Notes: generated from the letters alone by a model not told the origin. A stretch of DNA of 5,031 nt from Candidatus Omnitrophota bacterium (GCA_023228195.1 JALOBR010000099.1:1-5031), one strand, 5' to 3'. Counted from the stretch's first letter, positions 1 through 5,031 are shown. Numbers and translations are program-made.

Positions 1-1
1 A

Positions 2-136
2 CGCCGTGCTCTGGAGAAAGCCATATCGATAGATAATGTTGTGTTTCTTGATTTTCATATAGAGCAGGAAGAAAATGTTTTTCCGATGGTTCCTGCGGGA
101 GAAGCCATAAATAGAATGATTGGGGGCATGGCTTAA
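2..136 (+). CDS. ilvB: Acetolactate synthase large subunit, C-terminal end (partial)
   Basis: This open frame enters from the left edge and ends at TAA, giving the last 44 residues of a protein. It contains the stretch EENVFPMVPAGEAINRMI, which matches the conserved C-terminal tail of the thiamine-diphosphate-dependent acetolactate (acetohydroxyacid) synthase catalytic subunit. In that family the segment follows the third, ThDP-binding domain. The enzyme condenses two pyruvates to 2-acetolactate, or pyruvate with 2-ketobutyrate to 2-aceto-2-hydroxybutyrate, in the cytoplasm. The regulatory subunit gene ilvN follows 106 bases downstream on the same strand, which supports the assignment. The catalytic glutamate and the ThDP motif lie outside the window, so integrity of the full gene cannot be judged. 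A paralogue such as a catabolic acetolactate synthase is less likely next to ilvN and ilvC. Confidence 0.9.
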   Translation, partial: RRALEKAISIDNVVFLDFHIEQEENVFPMVPAGEAINRMIGGMA

Positions 137-138
137 AA

Positions 139-222
139 CGCAGATTACCACAGATTGAAAAGCACAGATAGTCACAGACAAATATCTGTGCTTATCTGTT
201 TCAAAATCTGTGCTAACCTGTG
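139..222. repeat. 84-base imperfect palindrome of CACAGAT/ATCTGTG heptamers
   Basis: The ilvB-ilvN gap is almost entirely one inverted repeat. The left half carries CACAGAT-like units at 140-145 (GCAGAT), 149-155, 163-169 and 173-179. The right half carries the complementary ATCTGTG-like units at 184-190, 194-200, 206-212 and 216-222. By hand folding, 173-178 pairs with 185-190 around a 6-base loop, and pairing then continues outward to 139/222 with a 4-base bulge at 161-164, a 2-base bulge near 205-206 and a few mismatches, for roughly 35 pairs in all. No T-run follows, so it does not look like an intrinsic terminator, and ilvN must be read through it. It resembles the dispersed intergenic palindromes seen in many environmental bacterial genomes. 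Whether this copy belongs to a multicopy family cannot be tested from one window. Confidence 0.8.
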
Positions 223-242
223 AATGAGGAGCGAGGCGACGA

Positions 243-713
243 ATGAGGCATACAATATCTGTTACAGTCGAGAATAAACCTGGTGTATTGGCGCGTGTTG
301 CCGGATTATTTAGCGCAAGAGGCTATAACATCGCATCTCTTGCGGTGAGTGAGACTCTGGATCCGACAATATCTTATATGACTATGGTTGTTGAGGCGCA
401 GGATGAAAGAATACTGGAACAGATTAAAAAACAACTTAACAAATTAATAGATGTAATCACTATTACTGATTTTACAAAAAAAGAGCATGTTGACAGAGAG
501 CTCGTTCTTTTAAAGATAAATTATTCTTCAAAAGATAAATCTAAAATAGAGTCAATTCTGGATAAGTATACGGCTAAGATTGTTTCGCATAAGGCGGATG
601 CGGCGATTGTCGAGGCCATGGGCGATCAAGACCAAATAAAGCAGCTTTTGTCCGGTTTGCAGCAATTTGGTATACAGGAATTAGTTAGAACCGGCAGATT
701 AGCTATCGCGTAA
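243..713 (+). CDS. ilvN: Acetolactate synthase small (regulatory) subunit
   Basis: The 156-residue product is the regulatory partner of IlvB: it stimulates the catalytic subunit and confers feedback inhibition by branched-chain amino acids, classically valine. An N-terminal ACT domain covers about residues 3-78 and opens with the family signature ENKPGVLARVAGLFSARGYN. Residues N11, G14 and N29 match positions known from E. coli IlvH to form the valine site, so feedback inhibition is likely retained; the E. coli Ser17 is Ala here. The second, acetolactate-synthase-specific domain covers about 83-155 and ends in the typical RTGRLAIA. The length is close to the family's usual 160-170, lacking only the variable tail. 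The ATG follows AGGAG at 227-231 (11-base spacing) and a nearer GAGG at 233-236. ilvC follows after 23 bases, suggesting one transcript. The symbol ilvH would be equally valid. Confidence 0.95.
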   Translation: MRHTISVTVENKPGVLARVAGLFSARGYNIASLAVSETLDPTISYMTMVVEAQDERILEQIKKQLNKLIDVITITDFTKKEHVDRELVLLKINYSSKDKSKIESILDKYTAKIVSHKADAAIVEAMGDQDQIKQLLSGLQQFGIQELVRTGRLAIA

Positions 714-724
714 ATTATAAATAC

Positions 725-732
725 AAGGAGGT
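725..732 (+). promoter_or_regulatory. Perfect Shine-Dalgarno sequence of ilvC
   Basis: AAGGAGGT is a full match to the anti-Shine-Dalgarno end of 16S rRNA and ends 4 bases before the ilvC ATG at 737. It fixes that start codon and stands out because most other starts in this window have weak sites or none, which suggests strong translation of ilvC. Confidence 0.9.
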
Positions 733-736
733 CTAT

Positions 737-1729
737 ATGGCAAAGGTGTATTACGACAAAGACGCTGACTTAAATCTTTTAAAAGGAAAAACTATTGCAA
801 TTATCGGTTACGGTATACAAGGCCGCGGGCAGGCATTGTGCCTTCGCGATTCCGGATGTAATGTTGTAGTTTCGGAAATGCAAGGAACCCCTAATTACGA
901 ACAGGCAAAAAAGGACGGGTTTAATCCGGTTTCAGCTGCAGAAGCTGCTAAAGAAGCCGACATCATACAAATTCTTACGCAGGATCATGTGCAGGCAAAA
1001 GTTTATAGCGAAAGCATTAAGGAAAATTTGAAAAAAGGAAAAGCGCTCTGTTTTTCCCATGGTTTTAATATACGTTTCAAGCAAATAAAGCCGCCGAAAA
1101 AAGTTGACGTGTTTATGGTCGCACCCAAGGGCCCGGGAGCTTTAGTTAGAAGAATGTATGAAGAGGGAAAAGGCGTGCCATGCCTCGTCGCGGTATTTCA
1201 GGATGCAAGCGGACAGGCTATGAAAATTGCACTTGCCTACGCAAAAGCAATCGGCGGAACACGTATGGGCGTAATTGAAACTACTTTCGCCGAAGAGACA
1301 GAAACAGATTTGTTTGGAGAACAAGCAGTTCTCTGCGGAGGGGTAGCCGAAATGATAAAGGCAGGTTTTGATACTTTGGTTGAAGCGGGATACCAGCCTG
1401 AGATTGCGTATTTCGAGGTTTTGCATGAGTTGAAACTTATTACTGATTTAGTTCAGGAGTACGGTATAAGCGGAATGCGCCGCAGGGTTTCAAACACGGC
1501 TTGTTACGGTGATTTAACCAGAGGCCCGCGCATAATCAACGAAAGAACGAGAAAAGAAATGAAAAAAATTCTTAAAGAAATACGCTCAGGAAAATTTGCC
1601 AAAGAATGGATTAATGAGAATGCAACCGGAAGAGCTAATTTTAACCAGCTTTTAAAAGCGGGCGATGAGCATAAGATTGAGGAAGTAGGCAAGCAGTTAC
1701 GAGAAATGATGCCTTGGATGAAGAAATAG
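737..1729 (+). CDS. ilvC: Ketol-acid reductoisomerase, class I, with atypical cofactor loop
   Basis: At 330 residues this is a short-form (class I) ketol-acid reductoisomerase. It catalyses the Mg-dependent alkyl migration and reduction of 2-acetolactate to 2,3-dihydroxyisovalerate, and the parallel isoleucine reaction. The Rossmann domain starts with the GYGIQGRGQ motif at 24-32. H108 (in SHGFNIRF) and K131 (in APKGPG) are expected active-site residues. The C-terminal knotted domain supplies the expected metal ligands D191 and E195 (ETDLFGEQ) and E227 and E231 (FEVLHE), plus S252 in SNTA. The protein ends in the family-typical MMPWMKK. The loop after the second beta strand, about 46-54, is SEMQGTPNY, where NADPH enzymes usually have an Arg/Ser-rich phosphate-binding loop; this raises the possibility of NADH use. 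C256 replaces the common Glu in SNTAEYG. The gene sits 23 bases after ilvN behind a perfect ribosome-binding site. Confidence 0.96.
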   Translation: MAKVYYDKDADLNLLKGKTIAIIGYGIQGRGQALCLRDSGCNVVVSEMQGTPNYEQAKKDGFNPVSAAEAAKEADIIQILTQDHVQAKVYSESIKENLKKGKALCFSHGFNIRFKQIKPPKKVDVFMVAPKGPGALVRRMYEEGKGVPCLVAVFQDASGQAMKIALAYAKAIGGTRMGVIETTFAEETETDLFGEQAVLCGGVAEMIKAGFDTLVEAGYQPEIAYFEVLHELKLITDLVQEYGISGMRRRVSNTACYGDLTRGPRIINERTRKEMKKILKEIRSGKFAKEWINENATGRANFNQLLKAGDEHKIEEVGKQLREMMPWMKK

Positions 1730-1750
1730 GTTTTTGAGTATAACGAGTCT

Positions 1751-1777
1751 TTGGCATATTCCCCTTACGGGGATAAT
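1751..1777 (+). promoter_or_regulatory. Possible weak sigma70-type promoter upstream of leuA
   Basis: TTGGCA at 1751-1756 (5 of 6 matches to TTGACA) is followed after 15 bases by GATAAT at 1772-1777 (5 of 6 matches to TATAAT). The spacer is 1-2 bases shorter than optimal and contains a small TCCCC-TTAC-GGGGA hairpin at 1760-1773. If active, transcription would begin around 1784, right at the foot of the hairpin before leuA. Such hexamers occur by chance in AT-rich DNA, and leuA may simply be read from the ilv promoter, so this is a weak call. Confidence 0.22.
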
Positions 1778-1779
1778 TC

Positions 1780-1821
1780 AACTAAGGTTGCTTTAGGCAG
1801 GAAGCCCAAAACAACCAAGTT
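1780..1821 (+). promoter_or_regulatory. Strong hairpin immediately upstream of the leuA start
   Basis: The arms GGTTGCTTTAGGC (1786-1798) and GCCCAAAACAACC (1804-1816) pair over 13 positions around an AGGAA loop (1799-1803). There are two C-A mismatches on the + strand, which become G-T wobbles on the complement. An outer AACT/AGTT pairing (1780-1783 with 1818-1821) extends the stem across a small 2/1 internal loop. The structure ends 5 bases before the leuA ATG. There is no U-run after it, so it is not an intrinsic terminator on the + strand. It occupies the place where a ribosome-binding site should be, and the only purine-rich Shine-Dalgarno-like bases are in its loop. A translational control role is an inference; it may instead be a small palindromic repeat. 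Confidence 0.45.
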
Positions 1822-1826
1822 TCATT

Positions 1827-3326
1827 ATGGAAAGAATAATCATATTTGATACGACGTTACGCGATGGGGAGCAGGCCCCGGGAGCATCTTTAACTGCCGA
1901 GCAGAAGTTGGAAGTAGCTTTCCAGCTTGAACGCCTCGGAGCAGATGTAATTGAGGCAGGTTTTCCTATCGCAAGCCCCGGAGATTTTAACGCTGTGGAT
2001 TCTGTTGCGCGTAATGTAAAAAAATGCATCGTCTGTGGCCTTGCGAGGTGCGTTAAGGCAGACATAGAAGCGGTATATAAATCTTTACGTAAAGCAAAAA
2101 ATCCCCGTATCCACGTTTTTCTCGCTACCTCAAAAATTCATCTTCAATACAAATTTAAAAAAGCTGAGGAAGAGATTCTGGATTTGGGCAGATATGCCCT
2201 AAGACTCGCGCGTAATTATTTTGAGGACATAGAATTTTCTCCCGAGGATGCGACGCGTACGGAAAAAAACTTTTTGTTTCGGGTTGTTGAAATGGCCATA
2301 GACGAAGGCGCTAAAACAATAAATATCCCCGATACCGTAGGCTATAGCTATCCGCAGGAAATCAGTTCTTTGATTTCCTCCATAGCCGGCAACGTGCCGA
2401 ATATAAATAAGGCGGTAATTTCCATACACTGCCATGACGATTTGGGCCTAAGTAGCGCAAATTCTCTCTCTGCAATTTTAGGCGGCGCCAGGCAGGTGCA
2501 TTGTACGGTAAATGGGATAGGCGAACGAGCGGGCAATGCTTCTCTTGAAGAAATAGTTATGGCTTTAAGGACGCGCAAGGATGCATTCGGGCAGTTTTAT
2601 AATAATATAAACACAAAAGAACTTTGCCGCACATCCAAAATGGTTAGCACTCTCACTGGTTTCGTTGTTCCGCCCAATAAAGCTATAGTCGGCGATAATG
2701 CTTTTAGGCACGAATCAGGTATACACCAGGACGCGGTTTTAAAGAAACGGACGACTTATGAAATAATCGATCCTAAGGACGTAGGAATGGGAAAAAGCGA
2801 GCTTGTTTTAGGAAAGCATTCCGGCCGCCACGCGCTTATTGCGAGATTAAAAAATTTAGGGCTTAAGCTTGACGATAAAAAAACCGATTTGATTTTTAAA
2901 AGATTCAAAGAATTAGCCGACAAGAAAAAGGAAATTTTCGACGAAGATCTTATCGCTTTGGTCGAAGAGGAAACAAAAGAAAAGAAACAAGGCTATGAAC
3001 TTTTATCTATCGCGGTTTTTACCGGGACAGATGTAAAGCCGCAGGCGACTGTAAAAATAAAATATAAAAAGAAAATACATGAAGCAGCCTCCAGCGGAGA
3101 CGGGCCGGTTGACGCCTGTTATAAGGCGATAGACAAAATTACGAAAACAAAGACAAAGCTTATTACTTACAGCTTGGAGGCTATTACAAAAGGAAGAGAC
3201 GCCCAAGGTCTTGCGAGAGTAGAAATAAAAGTTAAAGGCAAGTTTATTTACGGAAAAGGCGCAAGCACCGATATTTTAGAGGCATCAGCTAAAGCGTATC
3301 TTGATGCCTTAAACAGATTAGGCTGA
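1827..3326 (+). CDS. leuA: 2-isopropylmalate synthase
   Basis: This 499-residue protein is a full-length LeuA, the first committed enzyme of leucine synthesis, which condenses acetyl-CoA with 2-ketoisovalerate in the cytoplasm. The HMGL-like TIM barrel covers about 3-270 and opens with FDTTLRDGEQAPGASL, with R12 and D13 as the catalytic Arg and a metal ligand. H201 and H203 in HCHDDLG, and N237 in the GIGERAGNASLEE stretch, complete the metal site. HESGIHQD at 295-302 and GKHSGRHAL from 329 are linker motifs typical of LeuA. The C-terminal allosteric domain, about 390-498, contains GDGPVDA (424-430) and STDILEASAKAYL, so leucine feedback is expected. No nearby Shine-Dalgarno is present; an in-frame stop at 1794 and the absence of another ATG, GTG or TTG start make this ATG the only sensible one. 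A citramalate synthase (CimA) is the main alternative, but motifs and neighbours favour LeuA. Confidence 0.94.
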   Translation: MERIIIFDTTLRDGEQAPGASLTAEQKLEVAFQLERLGADVIEAGFPIASPGDFNAVDSVARNVKKCIVCGLARCVKADIEAVYKSLRKAKNPRIHVFLATSKIHLQYKFKKAEEEILDLGRYALRLARNYFEDIEFSPEDATRTEKNFLFRVVEMAIDEGAKTINIPDTVGYSYPQEISSLISSIAGNVPNINKAVISIHCHDDLGLSSANSLSAILGGARQVHCTVNGIGERAGNASLEEIVMALRTRKDAFGQFYNNINTKELCRTSKMVSTLTGFVVPPNKAIVGDNAFRHESGIHQDAVLKKRTTYEIIDPKDVGMGKSELVLGKHSGRHALIARLKNLGLKLDDKKTDLIFKRFKELADKKKEIFDEDLIALVEEETKEKKQGYELLSIAVFTGTDVKPQATVKIKYKKKIHEAASSGDGPVDACYKAIDKITKTKTKLITYSLEAITKGRDAQGLARVEIKVKGKFIYGKGASTDILEASAKAYLDALNRLG

Positions 3327-3337
3327 TTCTTTTATTT

Positions 3338-3793
3338 ATGAAATATGCAGTAAACATAATTGCTATTTTTGTAGTAGTAATTATAGTTATTTTTGCCGTA
3401 AACCTCAGGAACAACACCGATAAACTTCCCTTTCAATACGAAATAAAAAAATTTTTCAACGAATTTTCGCAAATGATAAAGACAAGAACTGCCAATATCG
3501 GAATGGAAGTTTCTCCTTCAAGAAGAAAGAAAACTACTTTTATAGATAAAGAGGCACAGCTGCGTCAATTCATTCCGGACGTGTTCGGAAAATTCAGTGA
3601 ATCCGACTGGCGGAATTTCTGGTCGTTTATTTACGACCCTGTTTACGATAAAAAAAGTAAATATGGCAGGAAAAGATACCGTTCTAAAGAAGAGATTGAA
3701 GGTTTTCTCCGCGACCGTTTTCCTATGTTCAATTATCTTGATTCCGGGCACTGGAACTATTTCTGGAACGTTGTAGACGTAAAATTTGAATAA
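3338..3793 (+). CDS. Unrecognised membrane-anchored protein with duplicated Trp/Phe-rich module
   Basis: I do not recognise this 151-residue product. Residues 4-21 form one strongly hydrophobic segment (NIIAIFVVVIIVIFAV), probably a single membrane anchor or uncleaved signal. A linker of about 55 residues follows, including the basic patch SRRKK at 61-65. The rest holds two similar modules: residues 78-100 with pattern F-x2-D-x-F-x2-F ... W-x2-FW-x2-I, and 123-147 with the same spacing apart from 3 extra residues before the tryptophan. A basic stretch (KKSKYGRKRYRSK) separates them. The start lies 11 bases after leuA with no visible ribosome-binding site, and aroE follows after 33 bases, so it is probably in the same transcript. 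Position between leuA and an aroE-prepilin peptidase pair gives no firm functional hint. Same-strand packing and clear protein-like composition support a real gene. Confidence 0.8.
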   Translation: MKYAVNIIAIFVVVIIVIFAVNLRNNTDKLPFQYEIKKFFNEFSQMIKTRTANIGMEVSPSRRKKTTFIDKEAQLRQFIPDVFGKFSESDWRNFWSFIYDPVYDKKSKYGRKRYRSKEEIEGFLRDRFPMFNYLDSGHWNYFWNVVDVKFE

Positions 3794-3826
3794 TAAATTC
3801 ACAGGTGTATTTATTTTTAAATTAGA

Positions 3827-4759
3827 ATGGCTAAACCAACTACCCTTATTTTCGGCCTTATAGGATTTCCGGTTAAGCACAGTTTTTCCCCAGCCATGCA
3901 CACGGCGGCTTTCAGCAAGCTAAAAATAAATGCAGAGTACAGGTTATTTGAAATAAAACCGGAACACCTTGAAGATTTTTTACTTAAACCCGAAAAAGAA
4001 TTCAAAGATACACAAGGCAACATTTTTCGCGCAGGAGATATTTCCGGATTTAACGTAACTATTCCGTACAAGGTAAGGACGAAAGAAATATTAGAAAAAT
4101 GCTCCGCCACAAAAAACGAAAATCCTTTTTACGCAGATTTATCCGGAGCGGTGAATACCGTTAAGAGAACAAATAACAAGTTAGCTTATTTAAATACGGA
4201 TGCGCCCGGTTTTCTGACAGCTTTAAAAAAAGAATTGCAGTTTGATTTTTCCGGGAAAAGCGTGTTAATCGTCGGTTGCGGGGGCGCAGGCAGGGCGATT
4301 GTCGCTGCCTTAAGCGAAAAAGATTCAGGTATTGATAAAATATTTATATATGATAAAAGTAAAGAGGCAATAGAGAATGTTAAAAAACATTTTTCCGCCT
4401 GTGGCATCAACTATCCGTATTTAGAAAAAAAATTAGAATTTATCACGGAAGAGGGAATTCCTGATACAATAAAGAAAAGCAGCTTACTTGTAAATGCTTC
4501 GCCTGTCGGCATGAAAGAAGGAGATCCTTCAATCGTCGATGAAAAGTTTCTTCATGAAGATTTATGTGTTTATGACGTTGTGTACAACAGGCAAACACAG
4601 TTGATTGCGGATGCAAAATCGCGAGAGTTAAAGGCTGCCTGCGGTTTAGGTATGTTACTGTATCAAGGTGTTTATGCTTTCCAGTTTTGGACGGATACAG
4701 AAGCGCCTGTTAGAGAAATGGAGACGGCCTTAAAGAAGGAGATTGGTAAAATATGTTAG
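3827..4759 (+). CDS. aroE: Shikimate dehydrogenase
   Basis: The 310-residue product is shikimate dehydrogenase, which reduces 3-dehydroshikimate to shikimate in the chorismate pathway. The substrate domain begins with FGLIGFPVKHSFSPAMHTAAF; S19 and S21 are the expected shikimate-binding serines. K82 in NVTIPYK and D125 in NTDAPGF form the catalytic Lys-Asp pair, and N110 lies in GAVNTV. The nucleotide domain carries the glycine-rich GCGGAGRA at 150-157, then NASPVGM and DVVYN. At 310 residues it is longer than the usual 270-290, owing to inserts around residues 54-71 and 94-104. The second-strand loop reads YDKSKEA (175-181), with D176 in place of the Asn of the usual NADP-binding NRT motif, so NAD use is possible. 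The upstream stretch is AT-rich without a close Shine-Dalgarno; the nearest AGGTG (3803-3807) is about 19 bases away. It overlaps the next gene by 7 bases. Confidence 0.94.
   Translation: MAKPTTLIFGLIGFPVKHSFSPAMHTAAFSKLKINAEYRLFEIKPEHLEDFLLKPEKEFKDTQGNIFRAGDISGFNVTIPYKVRTKEILEKCSATKNENPFYADLSGAVNTVKRTNNKLAYLNTDAPGFLTALKKELQFDFSGKSVLIVGCGGAGRAIVAALSEKDSGIDKIFIYDKSKEAIENVKKHFSACGINYPYLEKKLEFITEEGIPDTIKKSSLLVNASPVGMKEGDPSIVDEKFLHEDLCVYDVVYNRQTQLIADAKSRELKAACGLGMLLYQGVYAFQFWTDTEAPVREMETALKKEIGKIC
4736..4741 (+). promoter_or_regulatory. Ribosome-binding site of the prepilin peptidase gene, inside aroE
   Basis: AAGGAG lies 11 bases before the ATG at 4753 within the last codons of aroE. Together with the 7-base overlap ATGTTAG shared by the two genes it supports coupled translation and the choice of 4753 over the in-frame ATG at 4771. 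Confidence 0.6.
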
Positions 4760-5031
4760 AAAAAATACTTATGATTGTATTGGGCGGTTGCGTGGGTAGC
4801 TTTCTAAATGTTTGTATTCATAGGCTCCCTAAAGATATGTCAATTGTCGGCCCGCGTTCTTTCTGTCCGCATTGCAAACATCCTATACGCTGGTACGATA
4901 ATATACCGATATTAAGTTATTTTATATTAAAAGGAAAATGCCGCGACTGTAAAGCCGCAATTTCTCTGAGGTACCCTTTTGTAGAAATTATTACTGCTGT
5001 AGTCTTTTTGCCCTTTACGCGCATTTTGGAC
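4753..5031 (+). CDS. pilD: Type IV prepilin peptidase / leader peptidase, N-terminal part (partial)
   Basis: The frame is open from ATG to the right edge, giving 93 residues of an inner-membrane prepilin peptidase, which cleaves and N-methylates type IV pilin-like precursors. The first membrane helix, about 4-22, contains the family signature GGCVGSFLNVCIHRLP. The cytoplasmic loop follows with a zinc-type pair of CxxC motifs, C38/C41 (CPHC) and C63/C66 (CRDC), separated by RWYDNIPILSYFILKGK, and then LRYPFVEIITA leads into the second helix. This N-terminal DiS_P_DiS-type domain is associated with the methyltransferase activity in bifunctional enzymes. The A24 aspartyl peptidase domain with its two catalytic aspartates lies beyond the window. 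The gene starts inside the end of aroE, so the two are probably one operon. Whether it serves pili, type II secretion or competence cannot be told; comC or gspO would be equivalent names. Confidence 0.93.
   Translation, partial: MLEKILMIVLGGCVGSFLNVCIHRLPKDMSIVGPRSFCPHCKHPIRWYDNIPILSYFILKGKCRDCKAAISLRYPFVEIITAVVFLPFTRILD

Noticed and set aside
139..222. Repeated CACAGAT units as a CRISPR array or intrinsic terminator
   Set aside because: Units are only 7 bases with 10-14 base periods and are mirrored into a palindrome, unlike CRISPR repeats and spacers; no T-run follows the stem.
224..277. Short 17-codon frame starting at ATG 224 and overlapping the ilvN start
   Set aside because: It lacks a ribosome-binding site of its own, is out of frame with ilvN and has no recognisable content; the ATG is part of the GAATGAGG repeat.
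1142..1426. 94-residue frame on the minus strand within ilvC
   Set aside because: It is a shadow of the highly conserved ilvC coding sequence, with low-complexity Cys/Phe-rich content and no family resemblance.
1760..1773. TCCCC-TTAC-GGGGA hairpin after ilvC as a terminator
   Set aside because: Only a 5-base stem with no T-run; too weak to call as an intrinsic terminator.
1730..1826. T-box, leucine riboswitch-like leader or terminator upstream of leuA
   Set aside because: No T-box consensus (GGGTGGNACCGCG-type) and no U-run after the hairpin; the 97-base gap is too short for a complete T-box leader.
1793..2578. Minus-strand frames opposite the leuA 5' half
   Set aside because: They are antisense to conserved LeuA catalytic motifs and show no independent coding evidence.
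3518..3901. 127-residue frame on the minus strand opposite the membrane protein and the aroE start
   Set aside because: It is antisense to two better-supported genes, has no recognisable motif or ribosome-binding site, and overlaps the conserved aroE N-terminus.

Overview
This window is a block of same-strand (+) chromosomal housekeeping genes from a bacterium of moderate to low GC. In order it holds the 3' end of ilvB (acetolactate synthase large subunit), ilvN (small regulatory subunit), ilvC (ketol-acid reductoisomerase), leuA (2-isopropylmalate synthase), an unrecognised 151-residue protein with an N-terminal membrane anchor, aroE (shikimate dehydrogenase), and the 5' end of a type IV prepilin peptidase gene (pilD/comC family) that runs off the right edge. 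No plasmid, phage, insertion sequence, CRISPR array, rRNA or tRNA is visible.

The first four genes act together. IlvB and IlvN make acetolactate or acetohydroxybutyrate from pyruvate. IlvC isomerises and reduces that product towards valine, isoleucine and the leucine precursor. LeuA draws 2-ketoisovalerate into leucine synthesis. ilvD, leuB and leuCD are not in the window. The second half changes topic: a possible envelope protein, then the aromatic amino acid gene aroE, which overlaps the prepilin peptidase start by 7 bases and so is probably co-transcribed with it.

Non-coding DNA is sparse, with no gap above 110 bases. Two gaps hold structure. Between ilvB and ilvN is an 84-base near-perfect palindrome built from eight copies of a CACAGAT/ATCTGTG-type heptamer. 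Between ilvC and leuA is a strong hairpin ending 5 bases before the leuA start codon, with a possible weak promoter in front of it. Shine-Dalgarno use is uneven: ilvC has a perfect AAGGAGGT, whereas leuA, the 151-residue gene and aroE have no convincing one close to the start.

The host cannot be fixed from this sequence. The ilvBNC-leuA order, the style of the aroE/prepilin peptidase genes and the CACAGAT palindrome would suit an uncultivated anaerobic lineage such as Omnitrophota or a neighbouring phylum, but this is an impression and not a demonstrated placement. I see no clearly new system. The items most worth a second look are the cofactor-specificity loops of IlvC and AroE, both carrying an acidic residue where NADPH enzymes usually bind phosphate, the internally duplicated tryptophan-rich module of the 151-residue protein, and the two intergenic structures.
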